Origin: Filosporella fistucella
Lineage: Eukaryota > Ascomycota > Leotiomycetes > Helotiales
Assembly: GCA_030077755.1 (NCBI GenBank)
Contig: JAQJZZ010000001.1
Span: forward strand, 496,001 to 560,000
Length of the DNA stretch: 64,000 nt
Reading direction: 5' to 3'
Part shown: one piece after another, positions 11,831 to 25,172 of the stretch
Layout of the letters: every line of letters starts with the position of its first letter
Numbering within the stretch: the stretch's first letter is position 1
The notes under the pieces: generated by a model
Told to the model about the DNA's origin: nothing
Databases searched by the model: none
The model's input: the letters and a program-made list of their open reading frames with translations, nothing else
Translations under genes and position numbers: made by a program

Positions 11831-14800
11831 ATGGATGACCGGGTCAAGAATGGAAGTGTCAATGGGCGTAAAGGGACGGAGAGGGATGATTCGGATGAAA
11901 GTGATAGTCAAGAAAACATCAGCGAAGAAGGGCAGAATCGTGATCAGGGTGTGAAGGGGAAAGACCTCGAAAGAAAAGATATAATCAACGATGAGGACAA
12001 ATATTCGTATCTTAAATTGTCTGAAGCAGAAGATCCCATAGCGATAATCGGTATGGGCATGCGTCTCCCAGGCGGAATCCACGATGCCACTAGCCTTTGG
12101 AACCTTCTCATCAGCCAAAAGGACGCCCGCTGTCGCATACCACCGGACAGGTACAACATCGACACTTTCTACGGACCCCACAAACCAGGTCATGTCATCA
12201 GCGAATACGGCTACTTTCTCGAAGACGTAGATTTACGAGATCTCGACACATCCTTTTTCTCCATGACGAAGAACGAAGTCGAGAGAATGGATCCTCAGCA
12301 GAGGCAGCTGTTGGAAGTGGTGTATGAGTGTCTTCAGAATGGAGGTCAGGTTGGGTATCGGGGGAAGAATATTGGGGTGTTTGTGGGGAGTTTTGGAGAT
12401 GATTGGGCGGAACTTCATGCGAAGGAGACGCAGGACGGGGGGATGTATCAGATTATGGGGTATTCGGATTTTGTGCTGCCGAACAGGATTTCTTATGAGT
12501 TTGATTTTACTGGGCCAAGGTAACTTTCATTTCTGAATCTGTGTCAGTACTTTTATATCGTTGCTAATTTTTCTGTAGTGTACTCACAAGAACTGCTTGC
12601 TCCTCTTCACTAATTGCCCTCCATCAAGCCTGTGAATCCATCAGAAGCGGGCAGTGTACGGAAGCGATCGTCGCCGGGACCAACATCATTCTGTCACCAA
12701 CAATGACTATCGCCATGAGCGAGCAAGGCGTTCTCTCACCAGATGGAAATTGCAAATCCTTCGACGCAGATGCTGACGGATATGCCAGAGGGGAAGGTAT
12801 ATCGGCAATACATATCAAACCTCTCAGCGAGGCTCTTAAGAACGGCGATCCTATCAGATCTATTATTAGGGCAACAGCGATGAATTCCGATGGCAAGACG
12901 TCTGGTTTATCTTATCCAAAACCAGAAAGCCAGGAAGCGTTGATTCGAAGGGCGTATGATAGTGCTGGAATCACGGATTTCTCAAAGACTGCGTTTGTGG
13001 AGTGTCATGGTACTGGGACAGCGATTGGGGATCCGTTGGAAGCGAAAGCTATTGGGAGTGTGTTTGGTGAGAAGGGGGTATATATTGGATCTGTAAGTTG
13101 TGTATGCTCTCAGATTGATAGAAGGTCAGCTGACTTGGCAGATTAAACCTAATTTGGGCCATCTGGAAGGTGCTTCTGGAATTACGAGTGTCATTAAAGC
13201 CATTCTCTCACTTGAAAATCGCATCATCCCTCCGAATGTTAAGTTTCACAAACCTAACCCGAAGAGTAAGTCTTTAACATATGTCTCATCTAAGCATAGT
13301 TAACTGCTTCCAGTCCCATGGGATGCCGCCCAGCTGCGTGTACCTGTGGAGCCAACTTCTTGGCCTGTCGATAGGGCTAAGAGGATTAGTATTAACAGCT
13401 TTGGAATTGGGGGAGCAAATGCACATGTGAGTGGCCAGAATCATACCGACAATAGTTAGCTGACTTTATAAAGGTGATTTTAGACTCCGCTGCTTCCATC
13501 ATTCCAACGCCAAAAGCGTCATTATACACGAGTTCCCCCCAATTACTACTATTTTCAGCAAACCATCCTGAATCCTTGAAGTCAACGGTTGCTGGATATG
13601 AAAGGTTTTTAGCAGACCACCCTCAATGCTTAGCCGAACTTTCATACACTCTAGGCTCGCGGAGGGAACATCTGCCACACCGAAATTATGCTGTTATCAC
13701 CTCCTCTTCCACTTTTGCTGTTACATCTCCCATGAAGTCAAACAATACTCCGGAAATGGTATTTGTATTTACGGGACAAGGTGCACAATGGCCGCGGATG
13801 GGTGCCACTCTTATGAAAGACTACCCGACCTTTCGGGCCACAATCAGAGAGCTAGACCAATATCTCTATGAACTGGACGACGCACCTAAATGGACTATAG
13901 AAGGTATGTATCATGCAAATATCTGAGTGATGGCACTGATATTATACAGATGAACTTTCCAGAGAGAGAGGCAAGAGCCGAATTCAAGCCGCAGAGTTTT
14001 CTCAACCATGTTGTACAGCAGTCCAAATTGGTTTGATCGATCTTTTTAGATATGTTGGTGTATTCCCAAAGGCTGTCACCGGTCACTCCTCTGGTGAAAT
14101 TGCTGCCGCTTATGCGTGCGGGGCAATTTCTGCGAAAGAAGCCATTATTATTGCCTTCTATCGCGGGAAAGTCACCAAAAAGCTCGCGGCAATCAAACCC
14201 CAGAAAGGTGCAATGGCTGCAGTTGGTCTCGAACGAGACGAAGCTGCACCCTTTCTCCTCCCTGGTGTTTCTATCGCTTGTGAGAACAGCCCCAATAGTG
14301 TAACCATATCTGGTGACAAAAGTGCTGTGGATGAGATGGTTGAGAATATCAAATCACAGAGTCCAGATACATTCGTGAGACATTTGCGCGTTGAGATTGC
14401 CTACCATTCTAGTATGTATCCTTTTACTATCCGGAATTAGACTAACGATATCAGACCATATGCGCGAGGTTGAAGATGAGTATCTCCAAGCTTTGATGCC
14501 TCATATCAATCACGAGGCAAAAAACCTGGATGTGCCATTCTTTTCGTCTGTATATGGGAAAGTTATTTCAGACTCTACCTCTCTAGGACCTCATTATTGG
14601 TGCCGAAATCTTATCTCACCTGTTCTCTTCCACACAGCTGTTAAAAACATTCTTCATTTGCGCTCGAATCCGCTTTTTCTGGAAGTAGGGCCACATTCTG
14701 CATTGGCTGGTCCAATCAGACAGATTATAAGCAATAGTGGCCATGATTTCTCATATTTACCTACTTTGCTCCGAGACCATAACTCAACAGAAAGCTTTCT

Positions 14801-17800
14801 TCACTGTGTAGGGCAGCTGTTCCAGCATTCGGTTGATATCAGCTTTCATGCTTTGCACTTGAATCGGACAGTCTTAACCGATCTCCCAAACTACCCTTGG
14901 AATCATGAGAACAAATACTGGTCCGAGTCACGATTGTCACACGAATGGAGGCTTGGAAAGTTTCCGCATCACGATTTACTTGGGTCTGCTGTTATTGAAA
15001 GCAATCCTCTGGAGCCGAGTTGGAGGAATGTACTTCGACTTGATACGGTACCTTGGCTACGAGACCACTGCATCGGTCAAGACATTGTCTTTCCCGGAGC
15101 TGGATATATCGCTTCAGCTGGCGAAGCTATTCGGCAGCTGACTGGCTCCAGCGACTATACTGTCAAGCATGTGAACTTCTCACAGGCAATGGTGCTCCAC
15201 GAATCTACTCCGACTGAGGTCTTCACTCACTTACGACGTCGCAAGCTAAACGATAATCTTGATTCTTCTGATTATGACTTCACTATTTTATCCTACAATG
15301 GCACAACTTGGAGCAAACATTGTGATGGACAAGTCCGAGCTGGTTTCGGGCCTGACCAGAATGAAATTCAGATCAAATCATATCCGAGGGTGGTCGATAC
15401 TGCTCGATGGTATCAAGCGATCAAATCCTTCGGCTTGAATTATGGAAGACGCTTTAGATGTCTCCAGAATATATCGGGGGATCCTTCCGCCCATCTAGCA
15501 GCAGGCCACATCACAAAAAATCTCGACACAAATGAATCTTCTTATGCGTTACACCCTACTCTTATTGACTGTGCATTTCAGGGTATGATAGTCGCAGCTT
15601 ACAAAGGATCACCTCGTCTTTTCAATCAATTGTCGGTACCAAGGTATATTGAGAAACTCCAAATCCGCCGTACCGAGTCAAATTTGGACATCAATGCAAC
15701 CGTATGCCCTCCTTCAACCGGCGTATTCAGCGGTGATACTGTTGGTGTTGACGAAATTGGGACTGTTGTGTTCAATTTGAAAGGCTTGAAACTTGCCACG
15801 TTGGGAGATGAGACCAAGAGTCATCGCGGAGCAGATCCACATGCAGGTGTTGAGCTTGTGTGGCGGCCAGACTTGGATTTTTTGGATTTGAAAACCTTGT
15901 TAAATCCAGCTCAGGGCCTCACCAAAACCCATTTGCTGCTTGAAAAGCTTGCTGTTCTTTGTATGCTTGAATCGAGTCATCAGCTTTCATCGAAGCATGC
16001 TGGTGCTGAGCACATGACGTATTACTGGTCGTGGCTCGACTCCCAAATGAAAAGAATGATGGCTGGAACCTACAAAAATGTCGAGGATATAAGCTATCTC
16101 ACCAGTCTATCCACCACGTCTCGATCACAACTTATCGAAAGTCTTCATAATCAATGTCACCGAACAGAAGCTTCTGCTTGTGGTGCCGCCATTTATCAAA
16201 TACTTCAAAACATTGTCGACATATACTCTGGTCAATGCGACCCTCTAGTTGTCCTCCACGAATTTTTGCCCCAGATTTACGATTACACTCAACTATGGGA
16301 CTATAGAGCTATATTTCAAGCTATAGGGCATTCAAAACCGAACCTCAAAATACTCGAGATCGGCGCAGGTACTGGGGGTACCACTGCCAAATGTCTCGAT
16401 TACCTCGTCTCGAATAACGGGGAGAGGATGTACTATTCATATACATATACAGATGTTTCCTCTGGATTTTTTGTTGCAGCTAAAGAGCGATTTCTGGGCG
16501 TTACGGGAATAGAGTATAAGGTTTTAGATATTTCGCAGGACCCTCTTCAACAAGGCTTTGATGACCACTCTTTTGATCTTATTATCGCTTCCAATGTATG
16601 TCCTAAAAAATTGCTGACCCTATGATGATATTGATTACGATTTTAGGTTATTCATGCTACACCAAGGTTACAAGATACCCTCCGCCATGTTCATATTTTG
16701 CTTCGCCCTGACGGCCGTTTTTTCTTACAAGAATTATCTCCTAGTAAGTTTAAATGGTTCTCAAAATATCTAAACAAACTAAAATTCGACAGGAACGAAA
16801 TGGTTGAATTACATAATGGTAAAAAGTCCCCGTAGTGATATGTTCACTGCTGATGTATCTGTTAGGGTACGTTTCCGGGCTGGTGGCTCGGAAGACCTGA
16901 CAATCGAATCAACGAACCTATTTTATCCTCGAAGGAGTGGGAAGAGCAGCTTATCGCAGCAAATTTTCAAAATGTACACAACGTTGCTTACGACGGCCAA
17001 TTCAACTCGAATTTCCTGGCGTCTCCTCGTACAGCGCCTGTTACGAAGCGCATCACGTTTTTGGTCGACAAGTTAGACAATCCCGCTTTCGAAAGCATCA
17101 AAGACACGTTTCTCGATGCAGGATACGAAACCGATGAGTGTACTTTGTCAAGTAATCCACCCCTGAACCGAGGCATTGTTTCTCTACTGGATCTCACCAG
17201 TCCATTTATTCATGACATTACTGAAGCGAAGTATCAAGCCTTCCACAAGTTTATTAACCGACTCGGCTCTCAAAATTTTATTTGGGTAACGAAATCCTCT
17301 CAGGTATTCTGCAAAGACCCACGCTATTCCATGATCCTAGGTCTCGCTCGCACGCTCCGCCTTGAAACCGAATTGCAGTTTGCCACTCTGGAACTTGATG
17401 AGCCTAGTCAAGACTCGTGGTATGCCATTGTGAAGGTGTATGAGAAGCTGGTCACATCTACGCTTCACCCTGATCCACAGCTAGATCCTGATTACGAGTG
17501 GGCTGTCAGGAAGGGAGTGGTGTATAATAGTCGATTTTCGTTTGTATCCGTTAGCGAATCTCTCAAAGCACCTGTTGATCACGAAAGGCCCAAGAAGTTA
17601 GAGGCTGGGAAGAAGGGAGTGTTGCAGTCCCTTAGATGGGTCGAGACGGATACAGTGCAGACAAAAGGCCGAGACGTGGAAGTTGAGATGAGGGCAGTAG
17701 GGCTGAATTTCAAAGTGAACCCCTCGAGATTGAATGTTAACCAATTTTCTAATCAGCTTCTAGGACGTTTTACTGGCAATGGGCATTGTCGATAGTCAAA

Positions 17801-19980
17801 AGTCGACTGTTAGTAGCCTCGGCTGTGAGGGCTCTGGGGTCATCAGCAAAGCTGGGCCAGATAGCCCATTCAAGCCAGGAGATCGAGTCATGGTTTCTGC
17901 CAACGGGACTTTTGCAAGTAAGATGGTTGTGCCTTCCAATGTCTGCATCAAAGTGCCCGATCATCTCACCTTCGTGGATGCTGCATCCATGGCTTGTGTA
18001 TATACAACTGTTATTCATTCGCTACTGGACAAGGCGCAGTTAGATTCGGACCAGGTAGACAGCTTTCTTTACACGCACGATAAGATCAAAAGCTTTATTG
18101 ACACGCTACAGACAATTCTCATCCATTCGGCATGTGGTGGCATTGGCCTCGCGGCGATTCAAATCGCCCAGATGGTCGGAGCTAAGGTAGGCAAGATTTT
18201 TTCACCATGGATCCATCTTCTGACTGCAATAGATCTTTGCAACTGTAGGCAACGAGGACAAAGCTAAACATCTTATCGATGCCTTTGGCATACCACGAAA
18301 TCAAATATTCAACTCCCGGGACAAATCATTCGTCGATGGTATCATGGAGAAGACTGATGGACGAGGTGTAGATGTGGTTTTGAACTCGCTCTCGGGGGAA
18401 CTCTTACACGCCTCATGGAAATGCGTCGCGGAATTCGGAATAATGGTTGAGATTGGAAAGAGGGACCTTCTTGCACGTGGAAGGTTAAACATGGCACCGT
18501 TCGAACACAATCGCTCGTATATTGCGGTAGACTCTGCTCTGATCTGCGCCGAAAGGCCACTTGTTGCTTCCAGGTATACCCCGCCTTTCAGTTCTCCCAG
18601 ATCATAGAAGTAACAACTCGCAGGCTTTTGAAGAGGTGCATGGAATTCTACCAGCAAGAATACATTAAACCAATACGTCCCGTGAAAGTATTCACAGCTG
18701 AATATATTTCGGAGGCGATGCGCTATATGCAAAGTGGTACTCATATTGGGAAGATCGTTATACAAATGCCCGAACGTGCAGACGGTTTGCAAGTTACTCC
18801 TCGGCAATCAAAGCTCCAACTTCGACCAGAATCTTCATATCTCCTCGCTGGCGGACTTGGAGGTCTTGGACGATGTACTGCCATTTGGATGGCTGAGCAT
18901 GGCGCACAGAACTTGCTATTCATATCCCCTTCTGCCAGCACTATAAAACATGACGATCCATTTCGTCAAGAATTGCTCGCGCTAGGATGCCATCCTCAAT
19001 TCTTTGGCGGAAGTGTTGCAAGTATTGAGGATGTGCAGGACGCTATTAAAAAGGCAAAATATCCTGTGGCGGGTGTAATGCAACTCTCGATGGTGCTCAA
19101 GGACCGGCATTTTGACGAAATGACATTCGAAGATTGGAAAGCTCCTATTTTACCCAAGGTCCAGGGAACTTGGAATTTACATGAAGCTTTGAAATCTCAA
19201 CCCCTCGATTTCTTCCTCCTCTTCAATTCCTGGTCAGGACTACGTGGAGAGAACGGGCAGGCAAACTATGCAGCAGCCAATACTTTCCTTGATGCTTTCG
19301 TCCAATTCAGACATCAGCAAAGACTTCCTGCTTCTGTTTTGGATATAGGCGTCATGGAAGATATTGGTTATGTTAGTCGGCACCCAGCAGCACTTGAGCA
19401 TTTCCGCTCTACTGCCACCTACACACTTCGCGAACAAGATCTTCTGGACTCTTTGCAGCTTCTCATACAGAGATCCATGCCATCAAATCATTCAAATGAC
19501 GACAAATTTGTCAACAAGAGTCAGCTGGCATTTGGTCTTCGTTCAACCCTGCCTCTGGATGCACCCAACAATCGAGCAACATTCAAACGAAATCGTCGCA
19601 TGGCTGTCTACCGTAATACCGAAGCAAGCGCTACCTCTTCCACGACCTCAACCAACAAAAACCTTTCTCAATTTTTATTGAGTCTCTCCTCTCGCCCCGA
19701 ACTCCTCAAACTCCCCTCTTCAACCGATTTTCTAGCCCAAGAGATCGGAAATACATTATTTAGCTTTATGCTGAAACCAATAGAGGGAATGAATATTGAG
19801 GCTCCTCTTGATAGTATAGGAGTTGATTCTTTAGTCGCGATTGAATTGAGGAACTGGTTCAGACAGAAAGTTGGGGTTGAGGTCAGTGTGCTGGAGATTG
19901 TGGGGAGTGGGTCGATGAGGGAGTTGGGTTTGGTGACGGTGGGGAAGTTGGGGTTGAACTTTGGGATTTTGGATGAGTAA
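11831..19980 (+). CDS. Highly reducing type I polyketide synthase (KS-AT-DH-MT-ER-KR-ACP)
   Basis: Thirteen exons (11831-12519, 12579-13092, 13142-13265, 13314-13426, 13474-13903, 13950-14411, 14455-16595, 16647-16743, 16793-16818, 16866-17714, 17764-18186, 18233-18573, 18624-19980) join in phase to 2521 residues. A charged leader of about 65 residues precedes KS (TACSSS active Cys, ECHGTGT, KPNLGH). Then come AT ([18 protein letters not shown] near 670), DH (His in [16 protein letters not shown] near 982; Asp in LIDCAFQG near 1149), C-methyltransferase ([11 protein letters not shown] near 1410), ER ([24 protein letters not shown]), KR (GGLGGLGR near 2144; NYAAANTF near 2284) and ACP ([10 protein letters not shown] near 2470). 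All catalytic motifs look intact, so a reduced, methylated chain is expected. There is no thioesterase or reductase release domain, and no obvious release partner nearby. The product cannot be predicted. Confidence 0.96.
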
Positions 19981-20459
19981 AAATGGATTAACGGCATTTG
20001 GAGGAATCCATGTGACTCATAATCTGTAACCTCAAGTCATATGAGATGGTTATCTCAGGTTCTGGGTGAATCAAAAATTAGTGGTAGCTTTATGTGACTT
20101 GCTTCGTCTCATCGCGAGCATTCACTGGTAGTTGAAAACCTCACCGCTCTGAAAAAACATGTTACAATTCGCAGATAGAATATGACGCAGGCGTGATTGC
20201 TTTATCATTATGAAATTTTTCAAGAGTCATATGTACGCGTGGGCGTGAGTACAAACATTCGAAACTCCTCGCTTGTCACCAGCTTTTCCTGGTCAGCTAA
20301 GCTTATAACCCCTCAGTATCTCATATTTCTTGAGAAAACATCTCAAAACCCATCTTGCACGCTTCATATTCAGCTCGAAAACAAATATCTATTCACGAAA
20401 GAAATTCTATAACTATTCACCACACACAGGAGGTAATTCATTGACCCGAGAACGGCAAG
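19981..20459. other. Intergenic, PKS 3' flank
   Basis: No gene seen. AT-rich sequence; near 20029 there is an AACCTCA heptamer like those upstream of the PKS, without the full inverted-repeat arrangement. Confidence 0.35.
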
Positions 20460-20771
20460 ATGGACTTTGGAGAAGGTTGGCGTCGAAGAAGAATGACACG
20501 TCGAGAGCTGAGGCAAATGTACTTTTCAACCCCTTACGGTTATCCAGGAGGACCCCCAAACGATAATATCTGGTCCTTCATGGCCAGACACGGGCCAGGA
20601 AGTCCATACTTTCGACCAGATCTTCAGGCCAACGCTATACATAACGTTAGATACGGAAGCCAACCCTGTACGGTCATGGATATATGCCAGTGGCTTACTA
20701 TCTTTACGGTGCCACTCAGCGTTTTTGATCCTGGTCACTGTTTCTGGGACATTGAGGAGAGAAGGGGGTAG
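20460..20771 (+). CDS. Small hypothetical protein (weak)
   Basis: A 103-residue open frame with an Arg-rich start (GWRRRRMTRREL) and an aromatic/Pro/Gly-rich middle. I recognise no domain. Immediately downstream, 20778-20981 is a second open frame containing a clear membrane-spanning stretch (ISGWIITSLISSILLVLLF), and the two may be exons of one small membrane protein, but I could not find a splice pair that joins them convincingly. Codon use is unremarkable. It may equally be a chance ORF. Confidence 0.3.
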   Translation: MDFGEGWRRRRMTRRELRQMYFSTPYGYPGGPPNDNIWSFMARHGPGSPYFRPDLQANAIHNVRYGSQPCTVMDICQWLTIFTVPLSVFDPGHCFWDIEERRG

Positions 20772-21034
20772 GGAAGGGTGACGAGTTTGCTAAAGATGGT
20801 ACTTCGGAGGGTATGGGGCTGGAAGAGCACAGGGGCTTTCTACTCTCCAGAATTTATCCGACCAATATCAGGATGGATTATAACGAGTTTGATTTCCAGC
20901 ATTCTACTAGTGCTCTTGTTCCATTGTGTAAAAAAAGCATGCAAGATAGATAATCTATCATGGGAGCGCCAGGTCACCTAACAATTATCTGTCTTTTCTT
21001 TTTGAAACTTAAGAACAGCCTATTCTTCCCCAGT

Positions 21035-21300
21035 CACCTTTGTGATTCGGTGATTTATTGAGCAACGTACTTCGAATCACTGGGTGTAGGGTTCGTGGCC
21101 GTGAAGATTTTCGGTATTTCCACGACACTTGAACAGTTAAGACTATACAACAATCAGAAGTCTCCCTTAGCCGACTTTTTGATTAAGTGATGCATTGAGT
21201 AACGTGCATTGAATCACTCTCTAAATGGGTTGAGGCAGAGAAAAATTTGGGTATATTCACAATACTTAAAACTCAGGATTATATCAGCCAAAAGCACACT
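21035..21300. repeat. Degenerate direct repeat, about 130 bp per unit
   Basis: Two diverged adjacent copies share the order GTGATTTATTGAGCAACGTA / GTGATGCATTGAGTAACGTG, then a short GAATCAC block, then a T-rich GGTAT...CACxACTT block about 80 bases on. The first copy starts near 21040 and the second near 21170. They lie upstream of the ORF at 21492. Boundaries are approximate. Confidence 0.55.
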
Positions 21301-21491
21301 TCCAGCAAGGACAACTTTCTTCAACGATTAAACCCACTTCTCTCAAGGTTCAAGAAACACATTCAGCCACATAACACGCAAGGATAGCAGCACTCGGATG
21401 CCTCTACAACAGAAACGTAAGATAAGTCGGATTCGCTCACAACGCCGCAATCAGACATCTTTACGGAGATAATCGACGTTTCGACCCATTT

Positions 21492-21770
21492 ATGCCACCT
21501 TCAGCCATGTATCGATCTCCTTACAGCTCGGCAAGACAAAGTTCATACTTATCATCAAGCAGGAACGGATACCTACCGGGCAGTCCCTATTCATCTCCTA
21601 ATACATCTTTACTATACGGATCAGGAAGCAGCTTTAACTCATCTCGAAATACATCTATACTCTATGGCTTGGGAAGGCCAGGTTTCGGAAGTGTAGATGC
21701 GGGATGGGGCTTACAGGGTGCTGTTCGTGGAGGTTTTCAGAGACTTGTTGATCGTGCTAGACGATTCTGA
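21492..21770 (+). CDS. Small Ser/Tyr/Gly-rich hypothetical protein (weak)
   Basis: A 92-residue open frame rich in Ser, Tyr, Gly and Pro with a loose internal repeat (SPYSSPNTSLLYGSGS then SSRNTSILYGLG) and a basic end. The frame is also open upstream of this ATG to about 21440, so the true start may lie in an earlier exon. No family was recognised. The internal repetition gives some support for real coding, but low complexity could do the same. Confidence 0.3.
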   Translation: MPPSAMYRSPYSSARQSSYLSSSRNGYLPGSPYSSPNTSLLYGSGSSFNSSRNTSILYGLGRPGFGSVDAGWGLQGAVRGGFQRLVDRARRF

Positions 21771-23045
21771 GCTAGGAGGGTGAGGATTGGCGGATGGATA
21801 GATGAAGGGTGGTGGAAGGGGAATTCAAATTAAGTCTTCAAGACTATTGCTATGAGAGATGAGTCAGAAATCAAATGCGTGCTTTCTATCTTAGTATTCC
21901 GGAACATAACGCTGAATGACTTCGTCGTAAACTCACTTGCAGTAGACCTTTTGCTAGGAATAACTTCTTTATCAGTACTGCACCATATTTTGTCTAGAAT
22001 GCCAGGTTTTTACTTTGCGTAGGAGAAGATAGTGGCACTGTAATAAGATTACAAGTACCATGGCTTGTTGAGTATCACGTGACGTTGGACGGAGCCTGCC
22101 TCAAGGTTATCCGAAAGTGATGAAAATAACGCAAACGATTCTTTCATAGTATGCGGGCTTTAATTTGAAGTAGTTGATCCTCCCTGAAGATAATGCCTCT
22201 GAATGCTAGGAGGTCAAGCTACCTGAAGGCTTAGGCGGTGTCACATGACTATCTGAAAAGCGTGACTTAGTTGGGAATGAGCCAAGTCCATTCCAGAATA
22301 GGTAACGCGCTTACTAGGCGAAATGCTACTTCAAACCCTTCGTTCCCGGAATTCTTTCATCCTTTTTCTCGTCTTTTCCGGAGTGTGTGATTTGCTCTCT
22401 ATGCATGCCATCTGTTCCAATGTAATCGCGGATCAGCAAGGTACACAACAATCAAATGCATTCATTTCAGCGTGATATATATTCGACACGGTAGAAGATT
22501 CATGCTCTCCTTTTGTTCCAACAAATGCGATGCGTGTCTCTCTTTCTTTCTTTCTTTTTTCTGAATTCCCTGCCAACCCAGTCGCACTGTACTCTGGAGA
22601 GTACCTGCAGAAGGTTTGCAAAGGTATATCATATCAGGTGATTGATGACTTCGCATTGGGCCGTTAATTTTATACCTTGCAACTTTGCGAAATTTCGCAA
22701 TGGCTTGCCAAGGACCAATGATGGACATCGATGCCTAGCGAGTTCTGTGCAACCAAAACTAATGAGTCCATAATAGAATGGCTCACATCTGGAATCTGGA
22801 TGCTTCAGACAATAATAAAACCGAGTGTTTTCACGACCGGAAAACTTTTGTTGTTGTGTTTCTGCCTACATTATTCTGGGCTCGTTGGGCCTTCTTACGT
22901 ACTAAAACAGCCGAACTACTCACTGGAATGCCGCCAATATCAGAAAGAGCAGATCCTTAACACGTGCTTCAGACACCATGAGCTATACCGACGCACAGCG
23001 ACTCTCCGACAAGTATAGCCAAAACCGGCAATATCAAATACAACC
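21771..23045. other. Intergenic, no gene supported
   Basis: Holds a short CTTT microsatellite (about 22538-22557) and several small open frames (22433-22728 minus, 22731-23018 plus) without recognisable motifs. The last few hundred bases are probably promoter and leader of the zinc-finger gene at 23046. Confidence 0.4.
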
Positions 23046-25172
23046 ATGCGTTCCTCGCCTGTACTAGAAGCTAGATGGGGATGTTGCAATTGCGGAAATT
23101 CTGCGGGGATGAGCACTTTGATTGACCACTGCCCGGAATGTCTTCAGCCCAGATGTATCTATTGTAGTTGGGAGTCTTTCGCAGTCTTTGATGGTACCGG
23201 TGATCCTCTTGACAAGAGCGTGAGCAACCTATACCGTGACCAAGTGGTTCATCACCGACGGTTCCTTCAGAAACCTCTTGGATATCCTGTTGCTTCTCCT
23301 AGTTCACTTCCTAGCTCACCAGAGTGTCCATCAACATTTAGCATTGATGAGGTGTCAACTGAAAGCGAGTCAGAAGTTGATCTCGAAAACATAGAAACGG
23401 ACAGCGAGGGGTTAGACTCTGACGACAATGTGCAGAGTACCACCGGTGAATTTGATCTTCTTGAAAGCTGTTTGCTTCCTTTTCTCGCGCACGATCTGGA
23501 CCTGGCTTCAAGAGTTTTTCGTCGTGCCCTCCAAAGGCTACGATCGCAGCCGCCTCCGGATGCAAATGGCTGGTCGACCGGATATCATGCGTACGGAACC
23601 AATCACTCACCACCGAATAATGCATATTCTCCCTCGGCCCAAAAGAGCGGACCACACAGCACTGATCAAGGAAGGCAGCTCAAAAGGTCAAATGGACATA
23701 TCGAACCCCACGATAACGACAGAGATAAGCGTCGTAGACGCAATCAAAAACCCGGAAACACAAAGCCTCAAAATAAAGCAGGAGTTCCTTTACTATTCGC
23801 TTGTCATTTCTACAAGCGAAACCCCTCAAGATTTGTTCCCACACCACATTATCTCAGATACAAAAATTGCAGAAGTCCAAGTGTTCCGTCAATAAGGCTT
23901 GATCGCATTCTGTGAGTACCAACCGGAGTCATTTCATTCATTCATTCATTCATACTGACCTATCACAGTGATCATTTCAAGAGGCACAATTTGGAGCAAT
24001 GTTATTGGTGTTTTGAGACTTTTGAAAATATAGCTGAGCTTGAGAACCATCGCCAAGGTCCAGTACCGTGCATACAACAGCATCGCTCCCTCAAGGAAAC
24101 CATCACTACGGAAGAACTTGAAGCAATCAAGTATGTGCTCAGAGCGACCACGGATCCACACAAGACACTGTTCGAAAAATGGTATGATATTTGGAACATT
24201 CTTTTTCCAGATGTTGAGCCTCCGGAGAATCCATGTACGTTGACTCTACCCTAGTTCGGCTTCTGAGACCCAGTAACCTGACTATGTGTAGACAGCGAGC
24301 CTGAAATTCGGGTCATTACATTTTCGCCAGATATACCCAATATCATGGCCAGAGCAAGAGAGGCCGCAGAAGATGGCATACGAATAGGAACGCTACGACG
24401 CGAAGATAGTGAGTCATATATGGAGCTTTTCCAGCAAATTTTGGAGTCAGAGGTAACGCCTTCTTCGCAAAATTCAATCACATTCCAGCCAGCCTTACTA
24501 CCGATTCGAGAAGCTGCGACATCAGATAGCAGCCATCTAGCGCTCAGTGGGATTCCTGCAGCCACTCAAATTGAAGGACAGCACTTGCAATCCTCTTTTG
24601 CTTCACGATCCGAAGCCAGCACAAGCCAGATTCGGAACCAGTCTCTATCGGCGGACCAATCTCAGATTGCTCGTAATTTGAGGTTTGACACGCCAGCTAT
24701 GCAAAGAAGTCCCACTCATCCTCAACACAATTTGACGGAGCCAGCAATCAGTATGGCTTTTTTCATCACCCAAGTGGAAATGGGGTCGCACACTGGAGCC
24801 GAGCAAGCCCACGCCTCAACTCCCTCCCTTGAACCACAAGTCTATGAGGAGGCTCCTGTAGGGATGCACCAAGCATCAAACTTTTCTTTTGAAACAACAG
24901 ATGCAACCCATCTGGATATTTTGGACTCTTTGGAGTGGCCCGATGTGAATGACGATTCTACAGTGCTGTCTCCTACTTTCGGTACTTCCCAAGAAGCCTT
25001 GGATGCCATCAACATGGAAGACTATCTTCCGATTTTGGACGATGATCTGGCAGTCTTGAATGCCGACTATCTCTTGAATCTTCACGAAGCACAATTAGAG
25101 ATCCCGTGGGAGGACATACCTGTGAGGACTCCCGCGGATAGAAACAAAGCGCTTCAAGACATATTGGATTGA
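23046..25172 (+). CDS. Fungal zinc-finger-like protein, 670 residues
   Basis: Exons 23046-23911, 23969-24234 and 24292-25172 join in phase. The N-terminus is a Cys-rich zinc-binding module (WGCCNCGNS, HCPECLQPRCIYC, about residues 11-40). An acidic Ser/Asp/Glu stretch and a basic NLS-like run (KRRRRNQK) follow. A second Cys/His module spans the first intron: FACHFYKRNPSRF, then DHFKRH, then CYWCFETFENIAELENH, resembling the C2H2-type pattern common in uncharacterised ascomycete proteins that combine such a finger with a long disordered tail. The last 350 residues are polar and largely disordered. A nuclear or regulatory role is plausible but inferred. Intron 1 contains a TTCA microsatellite. 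Confidence 0.75.
23933..23952 (+). repeat. TTCA microsatellite, five units
   Basis: Five perfect TTCA units lie inside the first intron (23912-23967) of the zinc-finger gene. The intron length may therefore vary between strains. Confidence 0.85.

Noticed and set aside
11831..19980. The PKS looks broken into about ten separate ORFs with stops between them
   Set aside because: Every break coincides with a GT-AG pair, and removing the 12 introns gives one frame of 2521 residues with all domain motifs intact.
20460..20981. Joining 20460-20771 and 20778-20981 as one membrane protein
   Set aside because: No splice pair keeps the membrane-helix frame convincingly; a possible 56-bp intron would switch to a different, non-hydrophobic frame.
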